A DNA stretch of 64,000 nt from Girardinichthys multiradiatus (GCF_021462225.1 NC_061815.1:47281873-47345872), one strand, 5' to 3'; counted from the first letter of the stretch, positions 19,811 to 31,806 are shown. Numbers and translations: made by a program. The notes: generated by a model from the sequence alone, not told the origin.

Positions 19811-21334
19811 TCGTTTTTTTGTTTTAAGGATTTTTGCCATGCATTCACGATTTAAAGCATAGTCAATGGGACCAAGTTTGTAGCGAAGGTAAAGATTGTG
19901 CACAAAGTACATATCTCTTGTGTTACATACCTTGCAATCAAAATGATAAAAAAATTTTTTTAAAATAAAAAGCAAATCCTGACCAAGTTTCACAGAAATA
20001 ACCTTTAAGCTGACCTACGTATGGAGAATCAAAAAGCCAAATAAGCAGAATGTGCACGTTAGAATGTGCAGAATGGGAACAAGGTGCCTCGAGAGAAAAG
20101 GCTCTGCATGGCAAACTAGACCGTTTATTCAACCTCATGAACTTTCTCAATTTTTCTCCATTATTTAATTGGTTCCTGCCTTTTACAAAATAAAATGACT
20201 TTGTAGCTTTTCAGAGGTTTTTTGGACCTGAGATGATTAGATCTGTAGATACAACAAACCCTGTGGGTGTTTTGCACAGAAACAATGCTGCAATATTTGG
20301 CAGCCGATGAATAGAATGAATTCCACCTCTAAACACACTCAAAAACACCCTCTAATCTTCTTTTTTCTTCATAGAAGATGAGATAGAAAATTTATTTTTA
20401 GGCCTTTCTGCTTGGTAAGCATGCAGAATAAATGCTTGTTGCTGTGAAGGTCTGATTTCACAGATTCAAATCCAGATGGAGTAACAGAGACATGTGAAAA
20501 GGGGGGAAGAGTCTAGTTCTGCAGAGACTGAATGAATTGTTCATGCTTAGTATCACTCGAATATAGTTTAAATTAGGATATAAAAAGGGTCCATATGTGT
20601 GCACTGCCTGAATCAATAGAGTTGCCTAGACTTGATAAAGCAAACACGTTATCTCACTCAAATTGAAGAAGAAAATGGGGTTTCACCTGTTAAACAACAG
20701 GAGGGTTATTTAGGTAAGGAATTCTCAAGCAATGCTGATAGCAGGATCTGTTGGGCTTAACCAGCAAATATTGGTTCAGGGAGCATGAGGATTCCTTTCC
20801 ACACTTCCATTGGCCACCCCAACGTTTAGCCATTAACCCCACTGAGAGCCCATGAGATGGGCCAGATTGTACACAGTGATGAGTCTCGTATCGTCAAAGC
20901 AGAATATATGCAACTATGCAACTCGATGAAATTAAAAGTAAGGATAAAACAAGATTTAGATCGTTTTCTGCCATGTAAAGCCAAAAATGACCTAGAAGAG
21001 TATTTTTAATGTTTGGGCAGATTACAGTAATAAGAGGAGGTCCAATTCTTGTCTGCAGAAATCTTTATGCTGCCTCGCACATTTTTTTAAAATCAGATTT
21101 TGTTCTGAACTCTGAGGAGAGCAATTCTGATAAATCAATTCTATCATTGATTCCCATTTATGCTTGAACTCACAGAGATGCTGAGAAATAAAATCCTTTT
21201 TTCCCTCTTTATCTTTTATTAAAGGTATTCAAGAAGAAGTAGTAAAAATTAAATGGTATTTAGAATTAGTCATGATTTTATCCACCTTGATGAAACGTCA
21301 ATTTCCAACCAAAAATAAAAAATAAAAAAATCCC
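19811..21334. other. Unassigned stretch
   Basis: AT-rich sequence with no recognisable gene, RNA or transposon. Confidence 0.45.
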
Positions 21335-21940
21335 TTACCATGATGCTGCCACCATTCTGTTTCACTGTTGTCATGGTATTCTTGGTGGTGTGCTGTGTTA
21401 TTTTTGTGTTAAATTTTACTTTTTGTAGCCCAATGGTTCAACTTTTGTTTCATAGGACTAAAAAAGATGTTCCCACAAGATCCTTGAACCCTATACTGTA
21501 GTCCAGACATTTGGAGACTGGACTGATGTAGAACACAACTAGTGCTGACCAGAAATAACTGCTGCTCCTTTAGCGTCATTGCCAGGCTATTTGCAGTCTC
21601 CATGACAAGTTTTCATCTTGTCTTTCTATTAATTTCAGAGAAATGTCTACTTTAAGTAATGTCCCAATTGTTCCATATTCTATTCACTAACTGGCTTTTT
21701 TCAGTGTGCCATAGTATATATAAAATGCTGTGGATTTTACTGTACCCTTCTCCTGGCTGATACCTTTGTACAATTAAATCATTCTGATCCATTGTAAGCT
21801 CTCTGCAAACAATGGCTTTAGCTAAATAATGCAAATGAGTGAGAGCTAAGGTGAAGAAAGCCCTACTAGGTCAGCTGAAATTTATTTTGGGTATATCAGA
21901 TTCTCCATTATTCACGTTAGGTGTGTGCCCAAGAAGATTG
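21335..21940 (-). pseudogene. Tc1/mariner transposase relic
   Basis: Plus-strand text such as CATGATGCTGCCACCATTCT (21340-21359) is the antisense of the transposase VKHGGGSIMVW-type block. CTTCTCCTGGCTGATACCTT (21748-21767) and AAGCTCTCTGCAAACAATGG (21797-21816) are the antisense of the N-terminal DNA-binding region. The order fits a minus-strand transposase of about 340 codons that has been shortened by deletions. No intact ORF remains. Confidence 0.7.
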
Positions 21941-24900
21941 AATGGATTTATTGGGGAAGGCCAACAAATATCACAACTTCATTTGGTTTGGTTCACCTTT
22001 GGACTGCACTTTTGAAAGTGGACCAAACCACCTAGACAATGCAACACAGTTACAAGAGTGACATATTTGAGGTGCTATCACAGATGCTGCCCAGATTGAG
22101 CAGCAGGCAAGGTCGAGAGTTATCCAGTATATTGCTCTGTATATGAGATAATGCAGCTGTTGGGACCCCAGCCATGGGTTACAACATTAAAGGTCAGTAA
22201 GAACTTTTCCGGAACTTTCAAAATAAATTGCATTAACCTACTTCCAGCACAGCCAGGAACAAGAAGGGAATAACAGCAGACTTCCCGTGATGTCACTGTG
22301 GGAATAAAAAATCTGCGCGCCAACAAACAGATCTCTTCCATGCAGGTCCCCGGCAGAACTGGATGGATGGACACAGCGCGCTAATGTCTCTTTGCTGGCA
22401 AACAGACATAACTCTTCAAACTGGATCGAAGAGGGTCATTCGATCACGCAATCATATGCACTAAGTTAAGTAGGAATGAATTGCTGTTTGTGTATCCAGT
22501 ATTCATTCATTCATGAATGGCGTAATTAAGGTGCAAACGTAGCTTGACTTTTCTCTCTAAGGTCTACAGAAGCAAACTGTGTTTCAGAGAGTTCCCAGCA
22601 GAAACCCTGTCTCTACAACGCCGAGTGGAGCAGTTTTCCCGGTCTGAAGGAAGGACAACGGGACCGCATCACTGTGGCTACAGCAGTAACGTGCAGTTCA
22701 GCCAGCCCGGCAGAACGAGTTGCCCCACACCACAGCTAAGGAGGTTGGCTGCAAATTAACCCTTTGTTCACTGTGGATGCTTTCCTCAACTTCGTCGCCC
22801 CGGACAACTTTTCCTCAGCACGGTTCACGGAAGAGGTAATGTTTTGGGCAGAGAGACTCAGCTATCTTAGTGCTAGCAGATTATCTGTTCAGCACATGTG
22901 CTCAGTTTATGTGTTCTGTGTTTGTGTTTTTAAAGTTAAGACAAACTTTATTTAAAGGGGGATTTTAAACACAGAATATCGGCCATAACATGCTGTCCAC
23001 GCTTGCTGTCCATGCGTTTCAACCCTTTTATTAGTGGTATTTAAAGGTATATGTTTGATTCTGATGATGAGCTACAAGTTTTTTTTTTGTTAGCCCCAAC
23101 CGCTAACAGCTAAGAACACGTGCTTGCCTACTATGAGTCAAGTAAAGATCATTTACCCAAAAAGGTTGTTAGTTTTCAATCTAGGAAATAATATTTCCCT
23201 AATATTATTTTACTAAACTTGATAACTAAGTAAACATCATTAAGTCCCATTTATCCAGAAAGATTTGGTTCTTATTCAAAATAATATTTCCTTAAGTATT
23301 CTTTTACTATTTCCTTAATAATATTTCTTTAAATATTATTTTAATAAATAATGGCAGGTAATTAAACATGTTGAGAATTGGTCATCCAGAAGGTTGGTTT
23401 TATTCAGCAAATCATTCTTTAAAATATTATTTTATTAAAATAATGTTTTATCTGATTTTGCATTGTGAATGGTTGTTTAAAGGTATACCAATTATTGCCT
23501 AAGTTAGTTCCAAGACTAACTTAACTTCAATTCCAGATTCTTCAAGATAATCCTTGGTTCTCAACATAATAATTGCATGGTAATATTGCATCACTCTTTA
23601 AATCATGGTTTTCAACCATTTTTGATCAACTTGTTTATCTTGTACATAGCCCATTAGTCCTCGTTATTCTTTAATTTTGTTTGGTAGTTAGTTGGATTGT
23701 TTTAGCATAGTAAAGAGTTTGTTGATTGAAATATGTTTGACTTTGAGTTGACTTATTTTTGTTAATAAATTCTTGTATTTTAAGAAATTGTGTGAATTCA
23801 TTCCATGTGTGTGCAGAGTTTATGCTGTTCAATAATATCAGAGCTTGGCTAATCCCTTTCCATTTTGTCCTAATACCACTGCCTTATTGGGCTGGTATTC
23901 ACAGGACAACCCTTAACAGTCCAAAATATTATTTTATAAAATATAAAAGTATCAATATTTGATATTAAATAATATATTCATATTCATAATAACAACACAG
24001 CGGAAGCAAAAACGAAAGTTAACAGCAAGAGACTACACCATGCTGCAGGATTACAAAAAAGCCAAGCAAAGATCTAAAAGTTTCCAGATCCCATATATGT
24101 CTGTAAACTATACATGTGAGAGATGCCACTTTCTCTATTTAGTTATGTGGATATTTTTGGCTGTTTCCCCAATGTCAGGGAACTACACCAGGGTTCACTT
24201 GCAAGCAATGTAAGACCCACATTTTCTGGCTGACCAGTTTACTTGTTTGGTCCAAACCAGAGTTTGTATGAGCCTTCACACCTGCCCACACAAAGCAGGC
24301 TATCCAAGGAAACAACCTTTGGTCTATTTAAAATGGACCAAAAGGTTCTTATGTGAAATCACCCAAAGTGTGAGGAGGGATCAAAAACACAGGAGCACAG
24401 AAAAAGGGGGCAGTACTCAAAGATTCTCTTCACTCTGTATGCTTCAGAGTTTTGAAACAGAGAACGACACCTCAAAACATGAGTCGGCATAAACTTTCCA
24501 ACAAGTCTGTAGTTGTGAGATTGTTCAGTATTAAAAATGAGACATGCCCTGCAGAGAATAATTGAAATATTTTTAACTTTCACCTCATCTTGACTGTAAA
24601 GGAAAAAAAGCAATGGTTGACGGCTTAAGGAAGACCAGTAATTTGTCAAAAACATAGTGTTTTAGGTTCTTCATTAGGCTGAACATTGGTACATTTCGTA
24701 GCACTGTTGCCTCCCAACAAGAAGGACCTTGTTTTAAATACAAGCCTGGGTTTTTCTGTGTGGAGTTTACATGTTCTAAATATGCATGTGTGGCTTTTCT
24801 GTGGGTACTTTGGATACAAAAATGTGCTTTAGATACAATTGGCCACAAATAGCCCTTAAGTGTATGTCAGTGCATGCAGGGTTGTTTGTCCTGTGTGACT

Positions 24901-24961
24901 ATATGGTCTGGGGATCTGTTTAGGGTTAACCTTGTCATTTGCCCTCTCTGTGCTGGAGATA
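21941..24961. other. Unassigned stretch, probably an unclassified repeat
   Basis: 22290-22850 is richer in G+C and CpG than its surroundings and has no long ORF. It is followed by AT-rich DNA (23150-23470) in which AATAATATTT / AATATTATTTTA blocks recur several times. This combination suggests a transposon leader plus spacer, but no coding domain is visible. 21955-22030 and 24215-24350 both carry GGTTTGG / GGTCCAAACC-type strings that could be ends of a small hAT-like element. Confidence 0.35.
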
Positions 24962-26231
24962 CAGGGGTTGGACAATGAAACTGAAACACCTGGTTTTAGA
25001 CCACAATAATTTATTAGTATGGTGTAGGGCCTCCTTTTGCAGCCAATACAGTGTCAATTCGTCTTGGGAATGACATATACAAGTCCTGCACAGTGGTCAG
25101 AGGGATGTTAAGCCATTCTTCTTGCAGGATAGTGGCCAGGTCACTACGTGATACTGGTGGAGAAAAACATTTCCTGACTCGCTCCTCCAAAACACCCCAA
25201 AGTGGCTCAATAATATCTAGATCTGGTGACTGTGCAGGCCATGGGAGATGTTCAACTTGACTTTCATGTTCATCAAACCAATATTTCACCAGTCTTGCTG
25301 TGTGTATTGGTGCATTGTCATCCTGAAACACGGCAACGCCTTCAAGATACAATGTTTGAACCATTGGATGCACATGGTCCTCAAGAATGGTTCGGTAGTC
25401 CTTGGCAGTGACGCACCCATCTAGCACAAGTATTGGGCCAAGGGAATGCCATGATTTGGCAGCCCAAACCATCACTGATCCACCACCATGCTTCACTCTG
25501 GGCATGCAACGGTCTGGGTGGTACGCTTCTTTGGGGCTTTTCCACACTGTAACTCTCCCGGATGTGGGGAAAACAGTAAAGGTGGACTCATCAGAGAACA
25601 ATACATGTTTCACATTGTCCACAGCCCAAGATTTGCATTCCTTGCACCATTGAAACCGATGTTTGGCATTGGCATGATTGACCAAATGTTTGGCTATAGC
25701 AGCCCGGCCGTGTATATTGACCCTGTGGAGCTCCCGACGGACAGTTCTGGTGGAAACAGGAGAGTTGAGGTGCACATTTAATTCTGCCGTGATTTGGGCA
25801 GCCGTGGTTTTATGTTTTTTGGATACAATCCGGGTTAGCACCCGAACATCCCTTTCAGACAGCTTCCACTTGCATCCACAGTTAATCCTGTTGGATGTGG
25901 TTCCTCCTTCTTGGTGGTATGCTGACATTACCCTGGATACCGTGGCTCTTGATACATCACAAAGACTTGCTGTCTTGGTCACGGATGCACAAGCAAGATG
26001 TGCACCAACAATTTGTCCTATTTTGAACTCTGGTATGTCACCCATAATGTTGTGTGCATTTCAATATTTTGAGCAAAACTGTGCTCTTACCCTGCTAATT
26101 GAACCTTCACACTCTGCTCTTACTGGTGCAATGTGCAATCAATGAAGACTGGCTACCAGGCTGGTCCCATTTAACCATGAAACCTCCCACACTAAAATGA
26201 CAGGTGTTTCAGTTTCATTGTCCAACCCCTA
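24962..26231 (-). mobile_element. DD36E-type Tc1/mariner transposon, near full length
   Basis: This 1270-bp element has short terminal inverted repeats: CAGGGGTTGGACAATGAAAC at 24962-24981 and its complement ending TTGTCCAACCCC at 26229. The outermost base on the right is mutated. TA flanks the left end (24960-24961) and TA (26232-26233) the right. It carries one intact transposase ORF on the minus strand. Length, short TIRs (about 30 bp), single ORF and DD36E spacing match the published 'Incomer' (DD36E/IC) family of vertebrate and invertebrate Tc1/mariner elements. That name is my assignment from these traits. Confidence 0.9.
25014..26045 (-). CDS. DD36E transposase, 343 aa, intact reading frame
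   Basis: Cut-and-paste transposase. The N-terminal helix-turn-helix part (about residues 6-45, ...VTKTASLCDVSRATVSRVM) and a second one (about 63-110, ending STRTVRRELHRVNIHG) bind the terminal repeats. The catalytic domain has D152 in LFSDES, D243 in FQDDNAPIH and E280 in SPDLDIIEPLW. There are 36 residues between the second Asp and the Glu, where Tc1 has 34. VKHGGGSVMVW (185-195) is conserved. The frame is open from MGDIPEF to TPY and no catalytic residue is lost. The terminal repeats have one visible end mutation, so the element may be marginally mobile or only a source of transposase in trans. Confidence 0.92.
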   Translation of the reverse strand: MGDIPEFKIGQIVGAHLACASVTKTASLCDVSRATVSRVMSAYHQEGGTTSNRINCGCKWKLSERDVRVLTRIVSKKHKTTAAQITAELNVHLNSPVSTRTVRRELHRVNIHGRAAIAKHLVNHANAKHRFQWCKECKSWAVDNVKHVLFSDESTFTVFPTSGRVTVWKSPKEAYHPDRCMPRVKHGGGSVMVWAAKSWHSLGPILVLDGCVTAKDYRTILEDHVHPMVQTLYLEGVAVFQDDNAPIHTARLVKYWFDEHESQVEHLPWPAQSPDLDIIEPLWGVLEERVRKCFSPPVSRSDLATILQEEWLNIPLTTVQDLYMSFPRRIDTVLAAKGGPTPY

Positions 26232-26729
26232 TATGTTCCAGCCCACTGTCACTCTGCAAGGATTTTGGCAGGTTAAGAAAATTAGAAGATGTTCTATATA
26301 GTTCTGTCAGCCGTTGGTGGAAGATACTAATTCCTCTGCAGCCAGCTGTCAGGACATCAGCTTTAGAAAACAGGACAAACAACACCACAAAACCTTCCAC
26401 GAGAGAAACTTTGCATAAACATAATGTGGCGTTTCAGACATACAATATGGAGCAGATGCAGTTCAGCATCAGAGTAGGCCAGCCACATTGATGTTATAGT
26501 AATCTGTGGTTGTATGACCTTGCAGCCCCCAGGTAAAGATGCAATGGGCACAGAAGAGCCCCTCTCGACCCAGCCAGACTGGTCCCCCTGATATCCCAGG
26601 GCTTGCACCAACCCCTAGCATCAAGGCCACCAGGCACCAAGTAGGGGAGACTTCCTCAGAACCCCCAACATGTCAGACAGGCACCAGCTCACCACAGCAG
26701 TCGAAACCTGGAGGGACCAAAGTAGGAGG
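26232..26729. other. Unassigned stretch left of the LTR
   Basis: 26520-26729 is C- and A-rich and G+C-balanced, with proline-coding-like text in several frames but no recognisable domain. It ends exactly at the LTR edge. Confidence 0.4.
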
Positions 26730-27126
26730 TGTTGTAGAAAAATTTGTATCCAGAGACTGATGATTGTCACTCAGGATCAGCTTTATTTTAATCTTGCAAG
26801 AGAGAAGGATTTTACAGCATTGTGCTCAGTAGTGCTGCCAAATCATTCTGACTAGACAAAGCAAAGGTTCCCCTTATAAACTACAGTTTTCAAGGTAACT
26901 CTCATGAGACCCAGAGAAAAGAGGTCAAACCTATTGTCCTAGACATAATCTTAACAGTGTGGCATACATATTATCTCACACAGGTGTAAGCAGAAGGCTG
27001 AGAAACCATTACTCTAAGACTAAATAAGAGAAGAATGGAACAACACTGAGGGGTTCTAATACTTTTGTCAGTTCCTGTAGAGTATCAAGGAGCAAATCAA
27101 GCAAGGCACTAAATCTTTCTATAACA
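26730..27126 (-). mobile_element. 3' LTR of an endogenous retrovirus, minus strand, 397 bp
   Basis: Read on the minus strand the LTR begins TGTTATAGAAAG and ends TTTTTCTACAACA, so its ends are matching inverted repeats of TG...CA type. AATAAA occurs about 60 nt before the end, as expected for R. Immediately upstream on the minus strand is a purine-rich tract (AAAGAGGGTGGA, about 27128-27140), the position of the polypurine tract used to prime plus-strand DNA. This shows that it is the 3' LTR of a minus-strand provirus, consistent with the env fragment at 27559-27996. Confidence 0.8.
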
Positions 27127-27558
27127 ATCCACCCTCTTTGATAATAATGAAACAAGTTTCATGTTATCAAACACCCAAGAAAATGTTTTACTGAATGACA
27201 GTGAAAGAAAGTACAAGAAAATGAATTTCAAAATGTGAATTGATTAGTAATAAAATGAATAATAAAAACTAATCGAAAATTGATTATATGAAACAAGTAA
27301 TAAAAATTGACTAAATAATGTAAAATGAATAATGAAACATTATTACAAAACTAAACACTACAACAAATCTACTATAACTGTCATCCTCTTTGTTGGAAAC
27401 AATTTGTCACTCTGATGGAAACAAAACATCCTTCCAATCAACAACCTTATAAGGAATGATCAGGTAAAATGAATATGCAAATAATATAAAGAATTCAGAC
27501 ACTCAAAAAATTAAATTAAGAAAATATAGTAGACCAAAATGAAATCATGAGTTATCAT

Positions 27559-27996
27559 CTACCCTGTGTGTGTTCGGTACACATCTACATCATTAGAATT
27601 AGGAGGATTATTTGAATAGATGTAAATTGAGTAGTCTTCTGCCATGTGATGAGCCAGGGTGTGCAATTCATCAAGGGCCCTGGCTACTGAACCATCGGGG
27701 GCTGTGTTATTTGGAATAAAGGTACAGCATAAAGAACCAAACATGGCACAAACACCTCCCTTTTCAGCTAACAACATGTCTAAGGCCATTCTGTTTTGCC
27801 AAGACATAAGAGAACTGGAGGATAATTGGTCAGTAACGCTTACCATTACATCTCTGGTGATGTTTGTTAAGCGCTGCATATTATAGTGGACATAATTAAT
27901 GCAATCAAGATTTTTGTTAGGAGTAATCCAAAGAAATATTGATTCAAACCCATTGACTATAGGATTGGCTAACCAGAACAGCTTATTTCTCATCAT
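27559..27996 (-). pseudogene. Retroviral env transmembrane-subunit fragment
   Basis: A 145-codon minus-strand ORF carries the hallmark of gamma/epsilon-type envelope TM subunits. These are a QNRMALDMLLAEKGG stretch (immunosuppressive-domain-like position) followed by a C-x6-CC motif (CAMFGSLCC), which in intact viruses links TM to the surface subunit. The surface subunit, the cleavage site and a complete membrane anchor are not visible. The reading frame is cut off upstream, where LINE sequence begins near 28060. It lies 5' of the LTR at 26730-27126 on the same strand, in the normal env-LTR order. It is a remnant and not a functional gene. Confidence 0.8.
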
Positions 27997-28059
27997 TAAT
28001 AGAAGAGAACAAGAATAATTCTAGGTTTCTCTTTAGTACAGTTGCTAAACTTACACAGA

Positions 28060-28847
28060 GTCACAGCTCTGTTGAGCCATCCATTCCCTTAGCTATTTGC
28101 AGTCATGACCTTATGGGATTCTTCTTAAATAAAACTGATTATATTAAAATGAAAATCTTTGACATACTCCTGAAGATGATTACTTCATCCTCAGCAAGTG
28201 AGACAACATTGGAAATAACTGCAGAACCTGATTTGTGTTTGGACTGTTTTGATCCTGTGAAGCTTCCTGAGTTATCAGAAATATTAGCTTCATCTAAACC
28301 TTCAACTTGTATGTTAGATCCAATCCCGACCAAATTATTTAAGGAAGTGTTCCCTCTGATCAACTGCCCCATTTTAGACATGATTAATATATCTTTAATA
28401 AATGGATATGTACCACAGGCTTTTAAGTTAGCTGTAATTAAACCTTTATTTAATAAATCTTTGCTTGATCGAGATGACTTGAAAAATTACAGACCTATAT
28501 CCAATTTTCCATTATTATCTAAAATTCTTGAGAAAATAGTTGCTAAGCAAATGTGTGAGCATTTACACAGCAATGACCTATTTGAAGAGTTTCAGTCAGG
28601 TTTCAGAGCTCATCATAGCACTGAAACAGCTCTGCTGAAAGTCACTAATTATATTCTTATGGCCTTAGATAATGGACTTGTGTCTGTACTGGTTCTGTTA
28701 GATCTCAGTTCTGTATTTGATACAGTCGACCATAACATTCTCTTAAAAAGGCTGGAATATGCTGTAGGGATCAGGGGAACAGCGCTAGGCTGGTTTACAT
28801 CTTATCTGTCTGACAGATTCCAGTTTGTTCAATGTAAATGATAACTC
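28060..28847 (+). mobile_element. L2-like LINE fragment with RT N-terminal half
   Basis: A 242-codon plus-strand ORF (28113-28841) encodes the region leading into reverse transcriptase: ST(C)MLDPIPTKLFKEV, then NYRPISNFPLLSKILEKIV (finger motifs), FQSGFRAHHSTETALLKV, and RT motif A as VLLDLSSVFDTVDHNILL. It ends near DRFQFV, where a frame change and then foreign sequence begin. The YADD catalytic motif and everything 3' of it are missing. The break coincides with the 3' end of an antisense Rex3-like element at 28846, so this LINE was probably cut by that insertion. The enzyme would be inactive. Confidence 0.85.
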
Positions 28848-29664
28848 GTATTCGTCGTCTTCCACTTTATCTGGGACCGGGTCGTGGGGGCAGCAGACTC
28901 AGCAGAGACGCCCAGACGTCCCTCTCCCCAGACACCTCCTCCAGCTCCTCCGGGGGGAGCCCAAGGCGTTCCCAGGCCAGCCGAGAGACATAGTCCCTCC
29001 AGCGTGTCCTGGGCTGTCCCCTGGACCTCCTCTCAGTAGGACGTGCCTGGAACACCTCCCGGGGAAGGTGTCCAGGAGGCATCCGGTAGATGCCCGAGGC
29101 ACCTCAACTGGCTCCTCTCGATGTGGAGGAGCAGCAGCTCTACTCCGAGCCCCTCCTGGATGGCCGAGCTCCTCACCTTATCTCTAAGGGAGTGCCCGGC
29201 CACCCCACGGAGGAAGTTCATTTCAGCCGCTTGTATCCGGGATCTCGTTCTTTCGGTCATGACCCAAAGTTCATGGCCATAGGTGAGGGTATGAACGTAG
29301 ACCGACCGGTAAATTGAGAGCCTCCCTTTTCGGCTCAGCTCTCTCTTCACCACAATGGACTGGCACAGCGCCCCCATTACTGTGGCAGCCGCACCGATCC
29401 GTCTGTCGATCTCCCGCTCCATTCTTCCCTCACTTGTGAACAGGACCCCGAGATACTTAAACTCCTCCACTTGAGGCAGGAACTCCCCTCCAATCTCAAG
29501 AGGACAAACCACCCTTTTCCGGTCGAGAACCATGGCCTCGGACTTGGAGGAGCTGATTTTCATCCCTGCCGCTTCACACTCAGCTGCGAACCACCCCAGC
29601 TCATGCTGTAGGTCTTGGCTAGAGGAGGCCAGCAGGACCACGTCATCTGCAAAAAGAAGAGACA
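28846..29664 (-). mobile_element. Rex3-like (RTE clade) LINE, 3' half
   Basis: The minus-strand ORF (29033-29665) contains the RT catalytic motif FADDVVLLAS near its start, then VEEFKYLGVLFTSEGRMERE and YGHELWVMTERTRSRIQ. A frameshift near 29060 moves the C-terminal part into another frame (28867-29082: RGQPRTRWRDYVSRLAWERL). The 3' end corresponds to the GACCCGG(T)CCCAGATAAAG end typical of Rex3-like copies, but only a short degenerate tail remains in place of the GATG array seen at 45994-46062. The element is 5'-truncated at about 29664, typical of target-primed reverse transcription. Confidence 0.85.
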
Positions 29665-31806
29665 AAATCCTCTAGAAGACCATGTTAATCATGCCCTCCA
29701 TGCAGAAAGAGTAATGAAGGATTAAAAAAAACAGAAAAAGATAGCCAGCACCTTTTTTCAGCAAGAAGAAGAAGAACACATTTATTATCAAAACAACAGA
29801 GGAAGAGGAAGATTTAGAGGCAGAGGACAAAATTGCAGGGGTCAGAGAGGAAGGGTAGGCAGAGGAAACTACAGACAATACACCTCAAGGTGCTGGTTTT
29901 GTGGGAAAGAAGGACATCTGGCCAGAGACTGTCCTGAGAGGAGAAATAATGATTCAGCATGACTAGGACAGAAAACAAGTGAAATTGTTCCTAGTACCTC
30001 AGACACCGATGAAAACAAAAAAAACAAAAACACAAGGGCAGGATGTCCTCCTAAATTTCCAGGACCTTCTCTCTCTAGATAGCATTAAACCTGAAGTTAC
30101 CTTACTGTTGAATGGAAAATCAATTACTTTTCTTTGTGATACCGGAGCATGCAGGACCACCTGTAGAGAAACAATCCCAAATTCCAGACTTAGTGATCAG
30201 CAAACAGTAAGGTCAGCTAGTGGGAAATTGACACAAGTCTGTGAGTCTGAACCAGTTTGGATAAGAGATCCCAATGGACAGTCATGTCAGCTATCTATTC
30301 TAATGTTCCGAACAAACCACCCCTAGACATAGGGACAGCTTTATTAAAAGAAGGAAGAAATGTCATTACTCGACTACAAGATCAGATGACACCAGATGAT
30401 CTACATATTACCATGCGGTACAAAAATACTCCTGGACCAGATAAAATTTATGAAGAAGCATTAACTAAAGTAACCCCTACAAAAGTTATGGTAACTTATG
30501 TTTATGCAGATGGGAACAGTACGTCAGTTGCTGAAGTAGTAGCAATATTACAAGTTCCAAAACCAGTAATAGAGCAAATGATGTCCTTCCTTGGACTAAC
30601 TAATTATTGTAGAAACTGGGTGCCAAATTATGCAGAAATAGTAGCTCCAATAAACAAACTAATGTATGAGGAAGAGCTGAAAATGACATCTGAACTTAAA
30701 TGGAGTGTGGAAGCTGAATAAGCATTTACCAACATAAAACAAGTTCTAGTTTCCAGTACTGCTTTAGCATTAGCAGACTATAGTACATCGTTTGTTCAGA
30801 TGGTAGATTGCAAGGGACATTTTATGACTTCAGTTCTGGTTCAACAACATGGAGATAAAATGAAACCAATAGACTATTTCTCTTCAAAACTAAACAGTGT
30901 TGCGTGTGCGCAACCATATTGTGTGAGAGCTGTAATTGCAGCCTCCATGGCAGTTTAAGTTAGTGCTACAATAGTGTTGTTTCACCCTGTAACTTTGAGA
31001 GTTCCCCATGCAGTTTCAGCATTATTACTGCAAACAAATATGACCTTTCTATCACCTGCTAGACATTTGTCCTGCATGTCAACCTTACTGTCACAACCAC
31101 ACTTAACTATAGAAAGGTGCACCACTTTAAACTCAGCAACATTATTACCCATGCCTGAAGTTGGAATTCAAAATGATAGTCAAGAATTAGCAGAAAAAGA
31201 AGCAAAAACTAGAAGTGATTTGCAGGATCAACCTCTGGTACAGGGTGAAATAGTTTATGTGAATGGTTGGTCCAGAAAGATGAGAGAGGGAAGACACAAA
31301 CAGGATATGTATTGGTGACAAAAGATACAGTGTTAAAAGAAATGCAACAACAAAGTCCACCACAGGAGATAGAAATGTGGAAAAAAAACAAAAACAAAAA
31401 ACATGAAGCTGCATTAAAAGATGGAATCTATATTTGACCAGATAATAAACCTGTCCTACCAAAGAACCTATATAAATGGGCGGCAATATTGAGCCACCGT
31501 GTTTCACAATGTCTCAACAGGGAGGAATGGTAGGACAGATACATAAATATTATACAACATATGGATTTAATTCTTATTCAAAACGTTTTTGTAGAACATG
31601 TTTAACATGTGCAAAACATAATCCACAAGGGAATTTAAGACCATGAAGGGGACAATTTCCAAAACCACAATACCCTTTCCAAACAATTGATATGGATTTT
31701 ATTGAGTTAAACCACAGTGAAGGGAAAAAGTTCTGTTTAGTCATTATTGATGCATTTTCTAAATCCAAAGCACATCTCTGTCCGTTCTCCTCGCAGCAAG
31801 TAAAAT
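29665..31806 (+). pseudogene. Endogenous retrovirus gag-pro-pol relic
   Basis: Decayed provirus body on the plus strand, in normal order. The gag end (29665-29960) shows an RG-rich stretch and a CCHC zinc knuckle, CWFCGKEGHLARDC (about 29900-29940). Protease (ORF 29979-30326) has the active-site CDTGA at about residues 53-57 of that ORF. RT and connection remains follow (FLGLTNYCRNWVPNY near 30588-30632), then RNase H-like text to about 31180. The integrase zinc-binding end and core start follow (TCAKH near 31605; IDMDFIEL near 31687-31711, with VIIDAFSK further on). In-frame stops occur at about 30719, 30956 and 31435, with several frameshifts, so no enzyme is intact. The RT catalytic YxDD region is not preserved in recognisable form. 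No LTR was found on this strand on either side. Confidence 0.85.

Noticed and set aside
25402..26145. Several plus-strand ORFs of up to 155 codons
   Set aside because: They are antisense shadows of the DD36E transposase ORF and carry no domain of their own.
28825..29317. Plus-strand ORFs of 75-120 codons rich in Pro and Arg
   Set aside because: Antisense of the Rex3-like LINE coding region; the composition reflects the G+C-rich LINE and not a protein gene.
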